Below are positions 13,510 to 23,669 of a stretch of 64,000 bases of DNA, piece by piece. The DNA lies in NCBI GenBank assembly GCA_020137815.1, contig CM035350.1:5710180-5774179 (forward strand). The letters run 5' to 3'. The notes below the pieces were generated by a model. The model did no database searches, was not told the origin of the DNA, and worked only from the letters and a program-made list of their open reading frames with translations. Both the position numbers and the translations under genes were made by a program. The DNA comes from Hormiphora californensis (taxonomy: Eukaryota > Ctenophora > Tentaculata > Cydippida > Pleurobrachiidae). Each line of letters opens with the position of its first letter. Position 1 is the first letter of the stretch.

Positions 13510-14299
13510 TTCTCTCTCCCTTTCTCTCTCTTCTCTTTCTCGTTGCAGACATGCATCCTCTCTTTTACATTCCTCCCAGAGGTAAACCTGTTATCAATTG
13601 TTGTGTTTACAGTTCCCCTAGATCTCCCTCCCTATCCAGGAACCCGCTAGCTCAGTTTGAGATCGAGAAGAGGAGTCACCAGGAGGCCCTCAAGAGCATG
13701 ATGGCTGACTTGGAGAAGACGCTAGAGGAGAGGGTCAAGGAGAACATGGAAGGAATGGAAAACCACAAGAAAGAGGTATATAATGTTGGTCATGTGTTAG
13801 ATGATAACCGGTCTGATAATGACTTGCTAAGACTGGGAATGATCAGTGGGAGGTATCTCTAACAACTCTTCTTTATCTTTAGATGCAGACCCGACACGAG
13901 GCTGCCCAGCGCCACATTGAGAAGATCAGGTCGGAGCTGGAGGGAAAGAAGAAGGAACTGGCGGAACAGATGAAATTACTGGAGGAGCTTCAGTTGAGCA
14001 CCAACATCACTGTCAACAATTCTACCACTTCACTCAACAGGTTAGTGGGTTTGGGATGTATGTGTGATATGTATGGTCTATTGGGCGCACGAGGGATTTT
14101 CACTGTTTGCCAAATCACGTTCCTTCATTGATTGAATGTTGACACGATCTCCATCTACTCAATAGTCACATTGGGCTGCAGCAATGGCGGCTTCTGCCTT
14201 CTAGGGTTATCTCACATCACTCCTAACACACATCTCCCTTTCAGTACCAAAGACAAGTCACATAGTAAGAAGTCGAAGGGAACGAAAAAGTTGTTCTGA
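7897..14299 (+). CDS. SEPTIN7: Septin, septin-7-like GTPase (middle G-domain exons not visible)
   Basis: Exons read by eye: 7897-8047, 8833-8939, 12320-12527, 12996-13092, 13254-13425, 13613-13775, 13883-14040 and 14245-14299; phases agree at the visible joins. Septins are filament-forming GTPases. Exon 1 gives [20 protein letters not shown] (polybasic region), exon 2 the P-loop GSSGLGKST. Later exons give the G4 block [12 protein letters not shown], the septin unique element ([23 protein letters not shown]) and [20 protein letters not shown], then a coiled coil of ~100 residues ending in a Lys-rich tail. The closest match I recognise is septin-7 ([14 protein letters not shown]). The G3 (DTPGFGD) block and ~80 following residues should lie between 8940 and 12319 but were not found; that interval holds the anomalous homopolymer region. 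Long (CT)n tracts fill several introns. Confidence 0.92.
10190..11600. other. Homopolymer-run sequence, probably an assembly or base-calling fault
   Basis: For ~1.4 kb almost every base lies in a run of 3-10 identical bases, with abrupt onset and gradual recovery at both edges. Frames here encode only Phe/Pro/Gly/Lys-rich nonsense. No natural repeat family looks like this, whereas failed consensus in long-read data does. The septin G3 exon is expected in this interval. Confidence 0.75.
12733..12845. repeat. (CT)n microsatellite in a septin intron
   Basis: About 110 bp of nearly pure CT in the intron after exon 12320-12527; open frames across it are trivial. Confidence 0.95.
13435..13535. repeat. 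(CT)n microsatellite just after a septin splice donor
   Basis: Starts about 10 bases downstream of the donor at 13426 and fills half of a short intron. Confidence 0.95.
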
Positions 14300-15164
14300 G
14301 GAGCGGAAGGAAAGATAAATCTAGGATCCGAGCCACCGCGGAGCATTTAAATGACAGTGGACTATAAATTAGGAGAGAGAAAGAGATAGAACGATGAAGG
14401 GATAGGAAGAGAGAGAGAGACAGTTTGTTCTAGTGTTTGTTTGTGTGTACCGTATTTTGAGAATGGACTAAATTGACATACCCAAACGCATGCCATATCC
14501 CAATCTCTCGCCCCTCTCCTTTTATAGTCTTTTCTCTCGAAGACACCGAATTTGAGGGATGAATTAAAGAAAGCTTAATTTTCAAGGAAGTTTCCCCGTT
14601 TTGCGAAGGCTCTGTTTTATATAATTCACTCTTGTTTGATAAATAATATTCCTTTTACACGGCATTATCCCGGAATATTAGAACACCAAATAGTATACAT
14701 TATTTTGCTGTTCACCAATAGAAGTTATAGTTTTTGTTTCTAAAGTCCTTTTTACCAAAATAGCTAGATGTACAATTTGCTGCTGGTCATTTGTTCAAAA
14801 AGATTTAAAAGTAGATTAATGATTGTATCACGTCTGGGACGACGAATGCGAAACTACCAATATATTAATATAACTAAGCACATTGTTTCACCGAAGAAGA
14901 GTGTGTTTTTTTGTATCACAATTGTGTGTGTTATACTCTGAGCTATTCTTATATTTCTGTTGCCTAAAATTACTGCGTGGTCTAATCTCCCTATGTGTGG
15001 CCGGGTAATTAAGCAGCCCCCGTAATTCTATCTCTGGCCTTCGTCTTTATAAAATTTCCTTTCCTTCTTTTACTCTTGCAGCTTGGGAGCAAGTTTAGGA
15101 CTGTCTCCCTTCCTATCTTATCGTCTTTCTACTATTTCTCTCTCAGTATCTCTGTTTTTCTCTA

Positions 15165-15169
<5 letters not shown>

Positions 15170-15222
<53 letters not shown>
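15170..15222. repeat. (CT)n microsatellite
   Basis: Pure dinucleotide tract downstream of the septin gene. Confidence 0.95.
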
Positions 15223-15226
<4 letters not shown>

Positions 15227-16263
15227 GACTTGTTATTACCCGGCCACAATTACCGACTGGAAGCTGGTTGTGAAAGCTGATCAGGGGCATCCAAGCATCA
15301 CCGACATATCTCTCTGTTCAGGGTGTGTTCTGTCTGTGTGTGTTGCAGTGATATCACTACCCTGGTCCCATCCTCCAATGGGTCAGCTCATCATGTGCCA
15401 TGTGGTGTGTCTGCAGTAAACATACCACTGTCTAATATTGCGCTGTTTAACCCAACTGTTGTGGCACAGCAAAATTCATGTTCATTTGCATTGTCATATT
15501 GTTATGTCTCGGTCTGTCTGACGGTGCTTAGCTTTAGATTGAGATTGGGTCGGCGCCGGCAGACGGGTCTCATTGGTAGGCAACGGTTTTGCCCGCGTTT
15601 GCCTACGGGCGCGCGAACATGAGGGGCGCGACGTGCCCAAGCAATGGGTCAGATGTCATATTATAACTCATTCCTACAAGAAACCCTCGGGGGGCCATTT
15701 AAAAATAATACCCGCCCCCTGACCCCCTGCTTATTGAGTGTTTTGTACGGATTCACTTGGCTCTGTTCCTCCTTTCTTCGCTACTTCCTGTTAATGAATG
15801 TTTGTGACTTGTGTACACATGCCCTATTGCAAATGAACACTTGCTCCTTTCTCCCGTATTTTTCTTTCTCTCTACCGTACCCCCATCTTTCCTCTGGTCT
15901 TAGCGCTACCGGAAGTGAGAGGGAGGCCGTAGAGGGAGGGAGAGAGAGGGACAGAGAGAGACAGAGAGAGACAGAGAGAGACAGAGAGAGACAGAGAGGG
16001 AAGGGAGAGAGAGATAAAACGTGTGTGTAGTTGTACTGCGTGTTCATTTACCACTGCTATATTATTGGCAAAACTCCCTGCCTTTTTTCGACGAACTTTT
16101 TCAATTTCAGAAAAAAGTTTTTCAGTCTCAATCCCCATAAACTAGTAAAATTATATTGAGATTATTGACTGTACCCTCACACAGTTGGCTTGATGTCAGA
16201 GCTGATGTTGATACTGGATTGGCTCACACAATTTCTGTACACTCACTAACACACCATGCCACC

Positions 16264-16266
<3 letters not shown>

Positions 16267-16325
<59 letters not shown>
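16267..16325. repeat. (CT)n microsatellite
   Basis: Pure dinucleotide tract in intergenic sequence. Confidence 0.95.
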
Positions 16326-16330
<5 letters not shown>

Positions 16331-16760
16331 GTGTGATTCCACTGTGTTATGTACAACACTGCCAAGTGCCGTGTATGTTTGTTTTTACCTCGGCATAGCA
16401 AAGCGTAATTGTCTATGGCTACTGTCCGTTTTACCATTTAATTCTCCAGGGTAGGCTAGGTTTTCACTCACACACATATTTATGCATACACGCTACATAT
16501 AATGCTTGCGAACAGGTTATGTGATCATGAAGCGATCTGTTATCTATTTCCAAGAATTTTACCGGTTACTCCTTATCTGTTTTACAGAGATCTCATGTCT
16601 CGATCAGGTGATCACTTCAAAATTCAGCTTCTTTTTTGAGAGTTCAGTGTTCATTCCATAGCGGAGCGAGAATAGGTTGCAATGGATCCAATTACTAGCG
16701 GTGTTTGTCTTGATTCCAAACCAGCGGCAGCAGGCCATTTCATTTGTTACACAAGACTAT

Positions 16761-16865
16761 CTGTCAGGCCAATGGTCTGACCTCAGTTCTCGTGCGCTCC
16801 GCGTGCAGAACTGGGTCTTATTTGAGAGAAATGATAATAGTAGGGTCAGGCCAATGCTCTGACAG
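16761..16865 (-). mobile_element. Very small hAT-like MITE, copy 1
   Basis: Begins CTGTCAGGCCAATGGTCTGAC and ends GTCAGGCCAATGCTCTGACAG, with an internal TTCTCGTGCGC...GCAGAACTG block. It is the reverse complement of copies 2 and 3 with a longer middle. It is flanked by AAGACTAT (16753-16760) and AATACTAT (16866-16873), an 8-bp target duplication with one mismatch. Confidence 0.8.
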
Positions 16866-16977
16866 AATACTATTGGGTCCTAGCAATTTCCCATTGGTCT
16901 CTATCCAATCACGGTCTGGCCGTGTGATGTGTGTAAAGCTCAATGTAGATAGTGATGGCTGAGAGAGTGTCATGGAG

Positions 16978-17024
<47 letters not shown>

Positions 17025-17110
17025 AGAGAGTGGAGAGCTATTATTAGAACATGTAGTTGTACAGTACAGCAGCTGCTCGCAAGCTCTCTGCCTTCTCTAC
17101 CTTTCTCTGT

Positions 17111-17111
<1 letters not shown>

Positions 17112-17197
<86 letters not shown>
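17112..17197. repeat. (CT)n microsatellite, with an (AG)n tract at 16984-17022
   Basis: A facing AG tract and CT tract ~90 bp apart could pair as a hairpin. Both are nearly pure dinucleotide. Confidence 0.9.
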
Positions 17198-17198
<1 letters not shown>

Positions 17199-18092
17199 TT
17201 TCTGTCTGGCTTGTGTCTACAACTACTGCCTGCTGTAAGTCTACAATTCTATCAGTATCAAAACGAATTGTGGTTGAAACTCTATGTTGTTACTTTGTAT
17301 TTTTGTCTGATTCCAGAATGTTCTAGAATTGAGTGTTTGTTATTTTCAGAATTGACTGACTTCTGCCGAAGCCCCAGGTGTCCTACTTCTACCCGTCCAC
17401 AGAGATTTAATTCAATGATTAGAGAGGACCAAGGCTCTATAGCGAGATAGTGGTGGCAGGCTAGGTGGAGAGTTGGCAGGTGCTTAATTAATACACAGCA
17501 TCTCTTGGAATGACTTCCATTTCTCTCTCATTTGTTTGGCGACCAGAAATAGCTAATATTGCAATACAGTTTGCAGTTAGACTTCCCATTAAGATATCCA
17601 GAAAGTTTAGTTTAAGTTTAGTTGTTGTCTTTATGAAGGAGCACTTGCAACAAGATAGTTAGATTCTGGGTAGAGTCCAAAGTTGTATGCTCTGCAGAAG
17701 GTTGAATCTTTATTCTTGCTAAACATTATGCATATATGCAAACCCGTATTTGGTATAATTAGAGCCCTCCATTGATGATCTATGCGTTGCCTTCTGTGGA
17801 CAACCCAGATAAATACTTGATATACCGCATAATATGTAATATCAAAAGCTAACTAATGCTGTCTCTTTGAACAGTTTGTTACTTTACTGTGATTGTGTAC
17901 TGTGTGTCATAGAAGTACTCGTGACGTAGGCACTGATTGCTTCTGCCTACTCATGTCTCTCTCTTTCTCTCTCTCATTTTCTCTCTCTCTCTCTCTCACC
18001 CGCGTCTCTCCGTCTCTTTACGTTTGACTGTCACACGCTCATATAGCCATTGCGTATAACTCCTTCCTCCCTTGTTAGTGATTTTAGCAACT
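17198..18092. other. Intergenic sequence upstream of the NUPR1-like gene
   Basis: No coding exon or RNA gene recognised. A (TCTCTT)n-like pyrimidine tract lies at 17956-17998, and acceptor-like CTTGTTAG and ATTTTAG stand just before the ATG at 18093. Confidence 0.4.
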
Positions 18093-18505
18093 ATGGCTGA
18101 CAAGTACTCCGAGTATGAATTCGATGAGTATAACACCAGGGCAGGACGAAAGGGAAGATCCAAAACTGAGGTATGATGAGTGTGATGAAATAATTCGTTG
18201 AACTGGTTTGTATTCTTGATCTGAATTACAGATTGATTTGAACCCTGGCCTAATATTAACTCCTCCTATTCTCCCAGACCGCACTTGAGAGGAAAAGTCA
18301 CGCTGTTGAGGGACACAAACTTGCAGGCAAGATCAAGATTACCAAAACAATGATGAACTCTCACCACAACGAGGCGAACAGGAAGAATGTCCCAGTAAGG
18401 AAGGCCTCCAATGAGTCTACAGACGTCGAGGAGGAAGTTATTGAAGAGCCTGTCGAGGAAGAGGTCGTGGAGACCAAATCCGAGCTTGATATTGACAACA
18501 TCTAG
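18093..18505 (+). CDS. NUPR1 (p8)-like small nuclear stress protein
   Basis: Two exons, 18093-18170 and 18278-18505, join in phase to give 101 residues. The acidic/aromatic N-terminus (EYEFDEYN) is followed by GRKGRSKTET and then GHKLAGKIKITKTM...NEANRK. This order matches the NUPR1 pattern of an acidic DEYDLY-like segment, RKGRTKREA, GHxxKL, and a basic end forming a helix-loop-helix-like, HMG-like DNA-binding region. An extra Glu/Val-rich tail (EEEVIEEPVEEEVVETKSE) is absent from vertebrate NUPR1. NUPR1 proteins are intrinsically disordered chromatin-associated stress regulators. The assignment rests on a short motif string, so it is moderate. An alternative is an unrelated acidic-basic disordered protein. 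Confidence 0.55.
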
Positions 18506-19157
18506 ACATCAACTACAGAGAGACAGATTGAGAGAAACAGACTCAGAGCGCCTGATGATGGTTGGCAGTGGTTATATCTGATTTATTCGTATATTTGAGT
18601 TTGTAGTAATTTTGGGTGCAAGAAAGAGAGCAAATTTTGCATATTGTTGGTAGCTTGCTTGCAGTGTGAAATATATTTTGATTGTAGCACCTAGATAACG
18701 TGATGTTAACATGGTTATACATGCGAGTATGTGTGTATGTAACACGTAACTCTCTTATTTGTTGATTTGTTTAACTTTTAAAAACCGTTAAGTATCCGAG
18801 TCGTGATTTTCTTATAGCGGCAGTTAGATTTATACCAGCTGGAAAGAATTTAATACAGTAACAGGTAACATAACTTCATAAACTCTCAGTGAACACACAA
18901 ACTTAAACAGGAAACATAAACACAACATCAGTCTCTGTTTCTTAGTCACCTCTCCTTTCTTAGAAATCACTGGTTCTCGACCAGTCCTCGTTAAAACATC
19001 TGAAAGAAAGGGATTTGGTCTAATCTGCGTAACAATTTGGTACTGATAAGTGCTAGTGCTCGGTCCCAGCGAACCGAAAACAAAAAAGAAATTGTAGGTC
19101 TCTCCCAATCACTAGGTCTGCCAGCGGTGCTTATCCCGTATTCAAAGCCCTAAGTAC

Positions 19158-19221
19158 CTGTCAGAGCATTGGCCTGACCCATTCTCGCGCGAGAAATGTG
19201 GTCAGAGCATTGGCCTGACAG
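19158..19221 (+). mobile_element. Very small hAT-like MITE, copy 2 (64 bp)
   Basis: Two copies of GTCAGAGCATTGGCCTGAC flank a TTCTCGCGCGAGAA palindrome, and the ends are CTGTCAG...CTGACAG. Perfect 8-bp target duplication CTAAGTAC at 19150-19157 and 19222-19229. Confidence 0.85.
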
Positions 19222-19428
19222 CTAAGTACCGAGGTACTAAACTTACAGCGAATCGGAACATTTGAAAATGTTCGGAATTCCTTTACATTTTCCCAATCTG
19301 TCGGCTCTCACAGTGGGCCGAAGGCCCGGTGTGAGCTTACGCCGAATGGACAGACTGCGTAGCATCCATGGTAAGGAATTCCGCGGGATAGCATGATGTA
19401 CTCACGTTAATAAAATGATGAGTCTCTA

Positions 19429-19746
19429 GTGCTCCTTAAAGTGTTCAATGCCCGCATCATTTATCACTCCGATATGCTGAAAAGAAGAGTAGTTCATTCA
19501 ATACGCAAATATTCTCGAAATCTCGATTTTGCATTTCCCGAACTCCGGTCTCCGTTTATTCCCACGGTCACACAGGTGCCGCGCGAAGATATCAGTTTTG
19601 AATCGCGCGTCGGTCGCGCGTTACAGTCAGTCGGAGGTGCGGGATGTGTCGCCAAGAACAACCACTTTATCTTACCGGGAGATCTCGGAAGAATTCGTTA
19701 TAGTCCTGAAACAATAAATCGTATCAGAGAATGGAAATTGAATTAG
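19429..19746 (+). CDS. Hypothetical open frame of 105 residues
   Basis: Uninterrupted frame from ATG to stop with mixed composition (FPELRSPFIPTVTQVPRED..., FILPGDLGRIRYSPETINR), less repetitive than most chance frames here. No signal peptide, membrane segment or known motif. It lies between the NUPR1-like gene and the 3' end of HPRT. It may be a small gene, an exon, or an old element fragment. Confidence 0.25.
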   Translation: MLLKVFNARIIYHSDMLKRRVVHSIRKYSRNLDFAFPELRSPFIPTVTQVPREDISFESRVGRALQSVGGAGCVAKNNHFILPGDLGRIRYSPETINRIREWKLN

Positions 19747-19829
19747 GAAGAAAGGAAGAGATTGAAAAGGCAGTCAGCTATACAAGAGATTTCCATTCAT
19801 ATTTCATGAATGTACAATGTGCCAGTCTG

Positions 19830-20573
19830 TCAGAAGTGATGTTGATAGAACTTTACCACTCTTAGATTGCTGAAGTAATGTGCAATATTTTGAAATGCAG
19901 AGACAAACAAACACAATCTTATAGAAACACACGGGGGATGCTGAAAACTTACTATTCCATACCCTACAATAAATCTGTCTTCCACGCTGAAGCCCACAAC
20001 TGGAGAGGGAGGTGTATGGGTTGAATGAAAAAGGGAAATAGACACCATTCAGGCCCTCACTCTGACACCATTCACTCTGACACTATGAACAGGACAACAA
20101 CATGTAGCAAAATACCGATTATATGAAGGAGCAGACATTGAGTGAGACAAGTGCTGTATAGGTTCCGAAAGTTGTGTTGTTTAGTTTGTCTAGGAGAGAG
20201 AGAGAGAAAGAGAAGTTGATCATGAGAATATGGCAATGAGTTGAAGAGAGAGAAGGCGTGGTAGAAAGGTAGGGAGAGACAGAAAGCCATGGATATAATT
20301 CACAAGAAAGATTCAAAGAAAAGGTAGAGGATAGCAGAGAAAGATAGAGAGATAGAGAGATAGAAAGAGCGATAGAAAGGGAGAGAGACTTACCAGACCA
20401 TAACCAAGCACAAACTCATCAGGACAGCTAAAACCGATAACTGAAGAAAGAAAGAGAGTGCTGTAACATGCAGGTTACACTGAAGTGTTCACACAACATT
20501 TAGAATGTGTTATATTGACAGCGCATTACGTTAATATTCCTTGTGCTGCATTTTAGCACCAAACAAAACTTTA

Positions 20574-20638
<65 letters not shown>

Positions 20639-23600
20639 TATAAAAACAGTGATGAAAGATGTTCACAACTTACACTCAGGAATATATCCACAACTCTTGT
20701 CCGTTCGTTTCAGTAGTAAACTGGAATGTAGGATAGACTTGAGTAGAAGTAGTCACAATCGAGCAATACAACTTGCTCAATGCTTCATAATCCGACATTT
20801 TACATGGTAATCCTAACCCTGAATCTGTCTAAGAAAGAGTCTAGTACCCTACCTAGCACATTGTACACTAGCAGGTGTGTACTCGTTGATAAGTTTTAGA
20901 GCCTTTGTCATTGTCATTCCCGTATCGACAATATCCTCAACTATCAACACGTGCTGAGGGGAGCGATTATTATGATAAGAGACTAATAGGAAGGCTGATG
21001 TGTGGGAAATAACGAGGGGTGAGGTGGGGTGGGTGGGCGCTGATTAAATGGGTGGGATGGGGGCTGATTAAATGGGTGGGGTGGGGGCTGATTAAATGGG
21101 TGGGGTGGGCGCTGATTAAATGGGTGGGATGGGGGCTGATTAAATGGGTGGGGTGGGGGCTGATTAAATGGGTGGGGTGGCCGCTGATTAAATGGGTGGG
21201 GTGGGGGCTGATTAAATGGGTGGGGTGTGGGATAGAAACTGATGGGTTGACAGGTAGAGAGATCTATTTCCGGTATATCTTCACTAATATTTAGCAGGAG
21301 TTAGTTTTTCAACTTTGTAGAATTCTCTTACTGTATGGGCTCATTGGATATACATAGAACATGTTTTCCGGGGTATTTTTAGAATACACAAGTTACTATG
21401 TAGATGAGAGTGTAGTAATGCACTGTTTCCCTGGATAAACGAACTGATCCCTATCCCGTCCTGAGTCTTGTCTATGTATTTTCTGTCTAATATATCATTT
21501 GTCTAATACACCATTATAAATGTAATTATATCATGATATTATTATCGCCACCCTCTTCCAGTTCTCCCCTCCTCATTCCCCTCTTCTTCCAGCCATTCAG
21601 GAGGAGGGGCATGTTAGTGTTTACTCAACAACTAATGTGGGACGGGTGTAGTTTCCGCGTAGAAATGTCATGAAAGTACTGCCGTGCTACTAAACGGAAG
21701 GTGACTGTCGGTAAAGACGTAATGTAATGATTTTTACCCGCCATACAGTAAGTGTTTCTCTGAAACTTAAAAAGAAACGAATTCATTTTTCAGAAAATAT
21801 AATAATGTAAAGAAATCTGAATAAAAGTGGCATGCTAGACATCATGCACAATTTGTTCAGAGTTGTTATTAATAATGATATTATTGGTCCTCTCCTTACA
21901 CCACGAAGTGTAGAAAAGTAGCAGCCAGACCAACCAAGATAGCAGCAACAGAGTAACTGGTAGGCACCACACTAGAATTCATTACATGTCCAGGGTAGTA
22001 TGATTGATGAGCGCTCACCACAATCACAGCCAGTAGAAAGAGAAGGGAGTAACGAAACATAGTGAGAGATATTGCTAGTGAGAATACATGTTAAACTGGT
22101 TGGAACTCGTTCCTGAAACATATTATATCACAAGAATAAAACAAAATAGTACAATCACAGTCTCTATTAAATGACTATTTTATCTCACTCTAATAAATGT
22201 TGCTTGCAAAGTCAAGCTAGGGATGAAATAAAGCACTTTTATCACGCACTTGGAAAGCAAAATCCATTAGTGATTTCAATGCACTGATTTGGGCTTCGGA
22301 ATTAAAATTTTGTAGTACAAGTATTTCCGGGCATTGGGAGAATAGATTTGCCGCACTGAGTACAGAACATGACTGAGACTTTTGGTCCTTTTGAATTATC
22401 TGTGCTCCCTTTTAAGAGATGTGAGATGCGAATATTTATGATTTCATAATTTCGTTATCTTATAATAATGATAAACTTCCGGGTCGAGAATGAGGGAAAT
22501 AATGTTCTAGAGGGGGTGAGAGGGGGTGAGGGGTTGGGACGGGGTGCTGGGACGGCAGGGGGTGGTTGAAGCGGCAGGTTCATATTGTTTATATTCACCT
22601 TTCCCTCAAGGACAGACAGGTCGGACAGGCCAATGACTTGGATTTCCCCAGTACTCGACACATTCTGGGAAGAGGTGGGGTTGGAATGTTATAGAAATAG
22701 GCGAATATAAAGATCCAGAAACAATATTGTTTTCTTTGCGCCCTTTCTCGATATAATGAAGCTAAATATTTGTTCAGTTGAATATATAACACAAACAGTC
22801 CCAATCGTTCCATTGTTTATACTACCAAACCACAGTGCAGACGATCTCTTTAACAAGCAATCTTTGTTGGCAACGAGATGGGCCGCCGTGATCTAACAAA
22901 AGTGATATAACTCCATTTAGTGGGCCGCCGTGATCTAACAAAAGTGATATAACTCCATTTAGTCCCAAAACAGTAAACTGGCTATAATAGAACAGTAGTG
23001 GTGGGATTATTTGTTGAATTCTCACTTACATGGTAGCTCTTCAGCCGAATGAACTCCACCTTGATAGACATGTTAATATCACTGGAACAAATAAACTTCT
23101 CCATAGCATCTACTAGCTCACTGCAGAACTTGTAGCCGCCCTTTAGTACACACAACACTACCAGGCCCTTACACTCAGAGGGAAGGGTACCCAGGATGTC
23201 TACAGCCAGCTTGTGAGTCCTGTGAGTGAAGGGTTGTTAGGAGGGGTTGTGTGTTGCTTAGTAACCCGGCGGTAGTACTGCATAAATATAAGGGAAATTC
23301 AGGAATTGCAGGAGTCTGGGGATTAGATGCCGGTATTGTAGATAACAAGAGGGGGAGATAATTTAATAACCAAATCAGATAAGAAGTGGGATTTCGTTCT
23401 TCAGGTCAACTCAACTCAACACATCAATCTTACTAATCAATGGTAATTCTACTATCATGTACCTGTCCTTCACTAAGCCGTTAGGGATGAGAATCTTCTC
23501 GAGGAAGCTGGCATATTTCACTGGGATGTTGAACATGTTGGTATCATAGCCGCTCTTATCTGGAATCTGTGGCAGGGAGGGGGGTTAATCAGGTTTGTAG

Positions 23601-23669
23601 CTGGGTAGCTGCATGACCTCACACACTCACCACTAGACATTTTGATGCAACTTCTGGTGAGACAGACAT
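19830..23669 (-). CDS. HPRT1: Hypoxanthine-guanine phosphoribosyltransferase
   Basis: Minus-strand exons: 23631-23669 (MSVSPEVASKCLV), 23463-23566 (PDKSGYDTNMFNIPVKYA), 23030-23219, 22599-22664, 20853-20953, 20674-20720, then either 20394-20440 or 19953-19999. Phases agree throughout. The enzyme salvages hypoxanthine and guanine with PRPP to IMP and GMP. Landmarks are CVLKGGYKF (PPi loop), VEFIRLKSYH (flexible loop, LKS), STGEIQVIGLSDLSVLEGK, the PRPP-binding VLIVEDIVDTGMTMT and LLLKRTDKSCGY. The last common part is uncertain: a frame ending at 19830 (AHYFSNLRVV) resembles YFRDLNHVCV of the C-terminus, but I see no canonical acceptor before it. The gene is otherwise intact. Confidence 0.93.
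19953..19999 (-). other. HPRT alternative exon 7b
   Basis: A second 47-nt exon with CTCCAG acceptor and GTAAGT donor in the same phase, encoding F-V-G-F-S-V-E-D-R-F-I-V-G-Y-G-I. Same length, phase and motif as 7a but diverged at 7 of 16 residues. Confidence 0.8.
20394..20440 (-). other. HPRT alternative exon 7a
   Basis: 47-nt exon with CTTCAG acceptor and GTAAGT donor, completing F-I-G-F-S-C-P-D-E-F-V-L-G-Y-G-L after a split first codon. It corresponds to the purine-binding segment FVGFEIPDKFVVGYAL of human HPRT. Confidence 0.85.
20577..20635. repeat. (CT)n microsatellite in an HPRT intron
   Basis: Nearly pure dinucleotide tract between the 20674-20720 exon and exon 7a. Confidence 0.95.
21029..21230. 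repeat. 24-bp G-rich minisatellite in an HPRT intron
   Basis: About 8-9 copies of a unit containing GATTAAATGGGTGGG. The frame across it (GLIKWVGW repeats) is a by-product. G-runs on the plus strand could favour G-quadruplex structure. Confidence 0.9.
21896..22060 (-). CDS. Small hydrophobic secreted or membrane peptide, 54 residues
   Basis: ATG at 22060 and TAA at 21896 enclose 54 codons. Residues 1-17 are a strong signal or anchor (MFRYSLLFLLAVIVVSA). A short hydrophilic part with HQSYYPGH and one glycosylation site NSS follows, then a second hydrophobic segment (VAAILVGLAATFLHFVV) at the extreme C-terminus. It resembles a minimal GPI-anchored peptide precursor or a two-span miniprotein. 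It lies on the same strand within an HPRT intron. Not a family I recognise; the signal-plus-tail architecture in so short a frame is why I list it. Confidence 0.4.
   Translation of the reverse strand: MFRYSLLFLLAVIVVSAHQSYYPGHVMNSSVVPTSYSVAAILVGLAATFLHFVV
22877..22964. repeat. ~42-bp tandem duplication in an HPRT intron
   Basis: GGGCCGCCGTGATCTAACAA and the following ~22 bases occur twice in direct succession with no visible mismatch, so the duplication is recent. Confidence 0.9.

Larger units (their letters stand above)
14300..16752. other. Septin 3' flank and intergenic sequence
   Basis: Begins with the septin 3' UTR. Beyond about 15 kb there are (CT)n tracts at 15170-15222 and 16267-16325, an (AGAC/AG)n tract near 15930-16010 and a short GC-rich inverted repeat near 15580. 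No coding exon or RNA gene was recognised. Confidence 0.45.
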
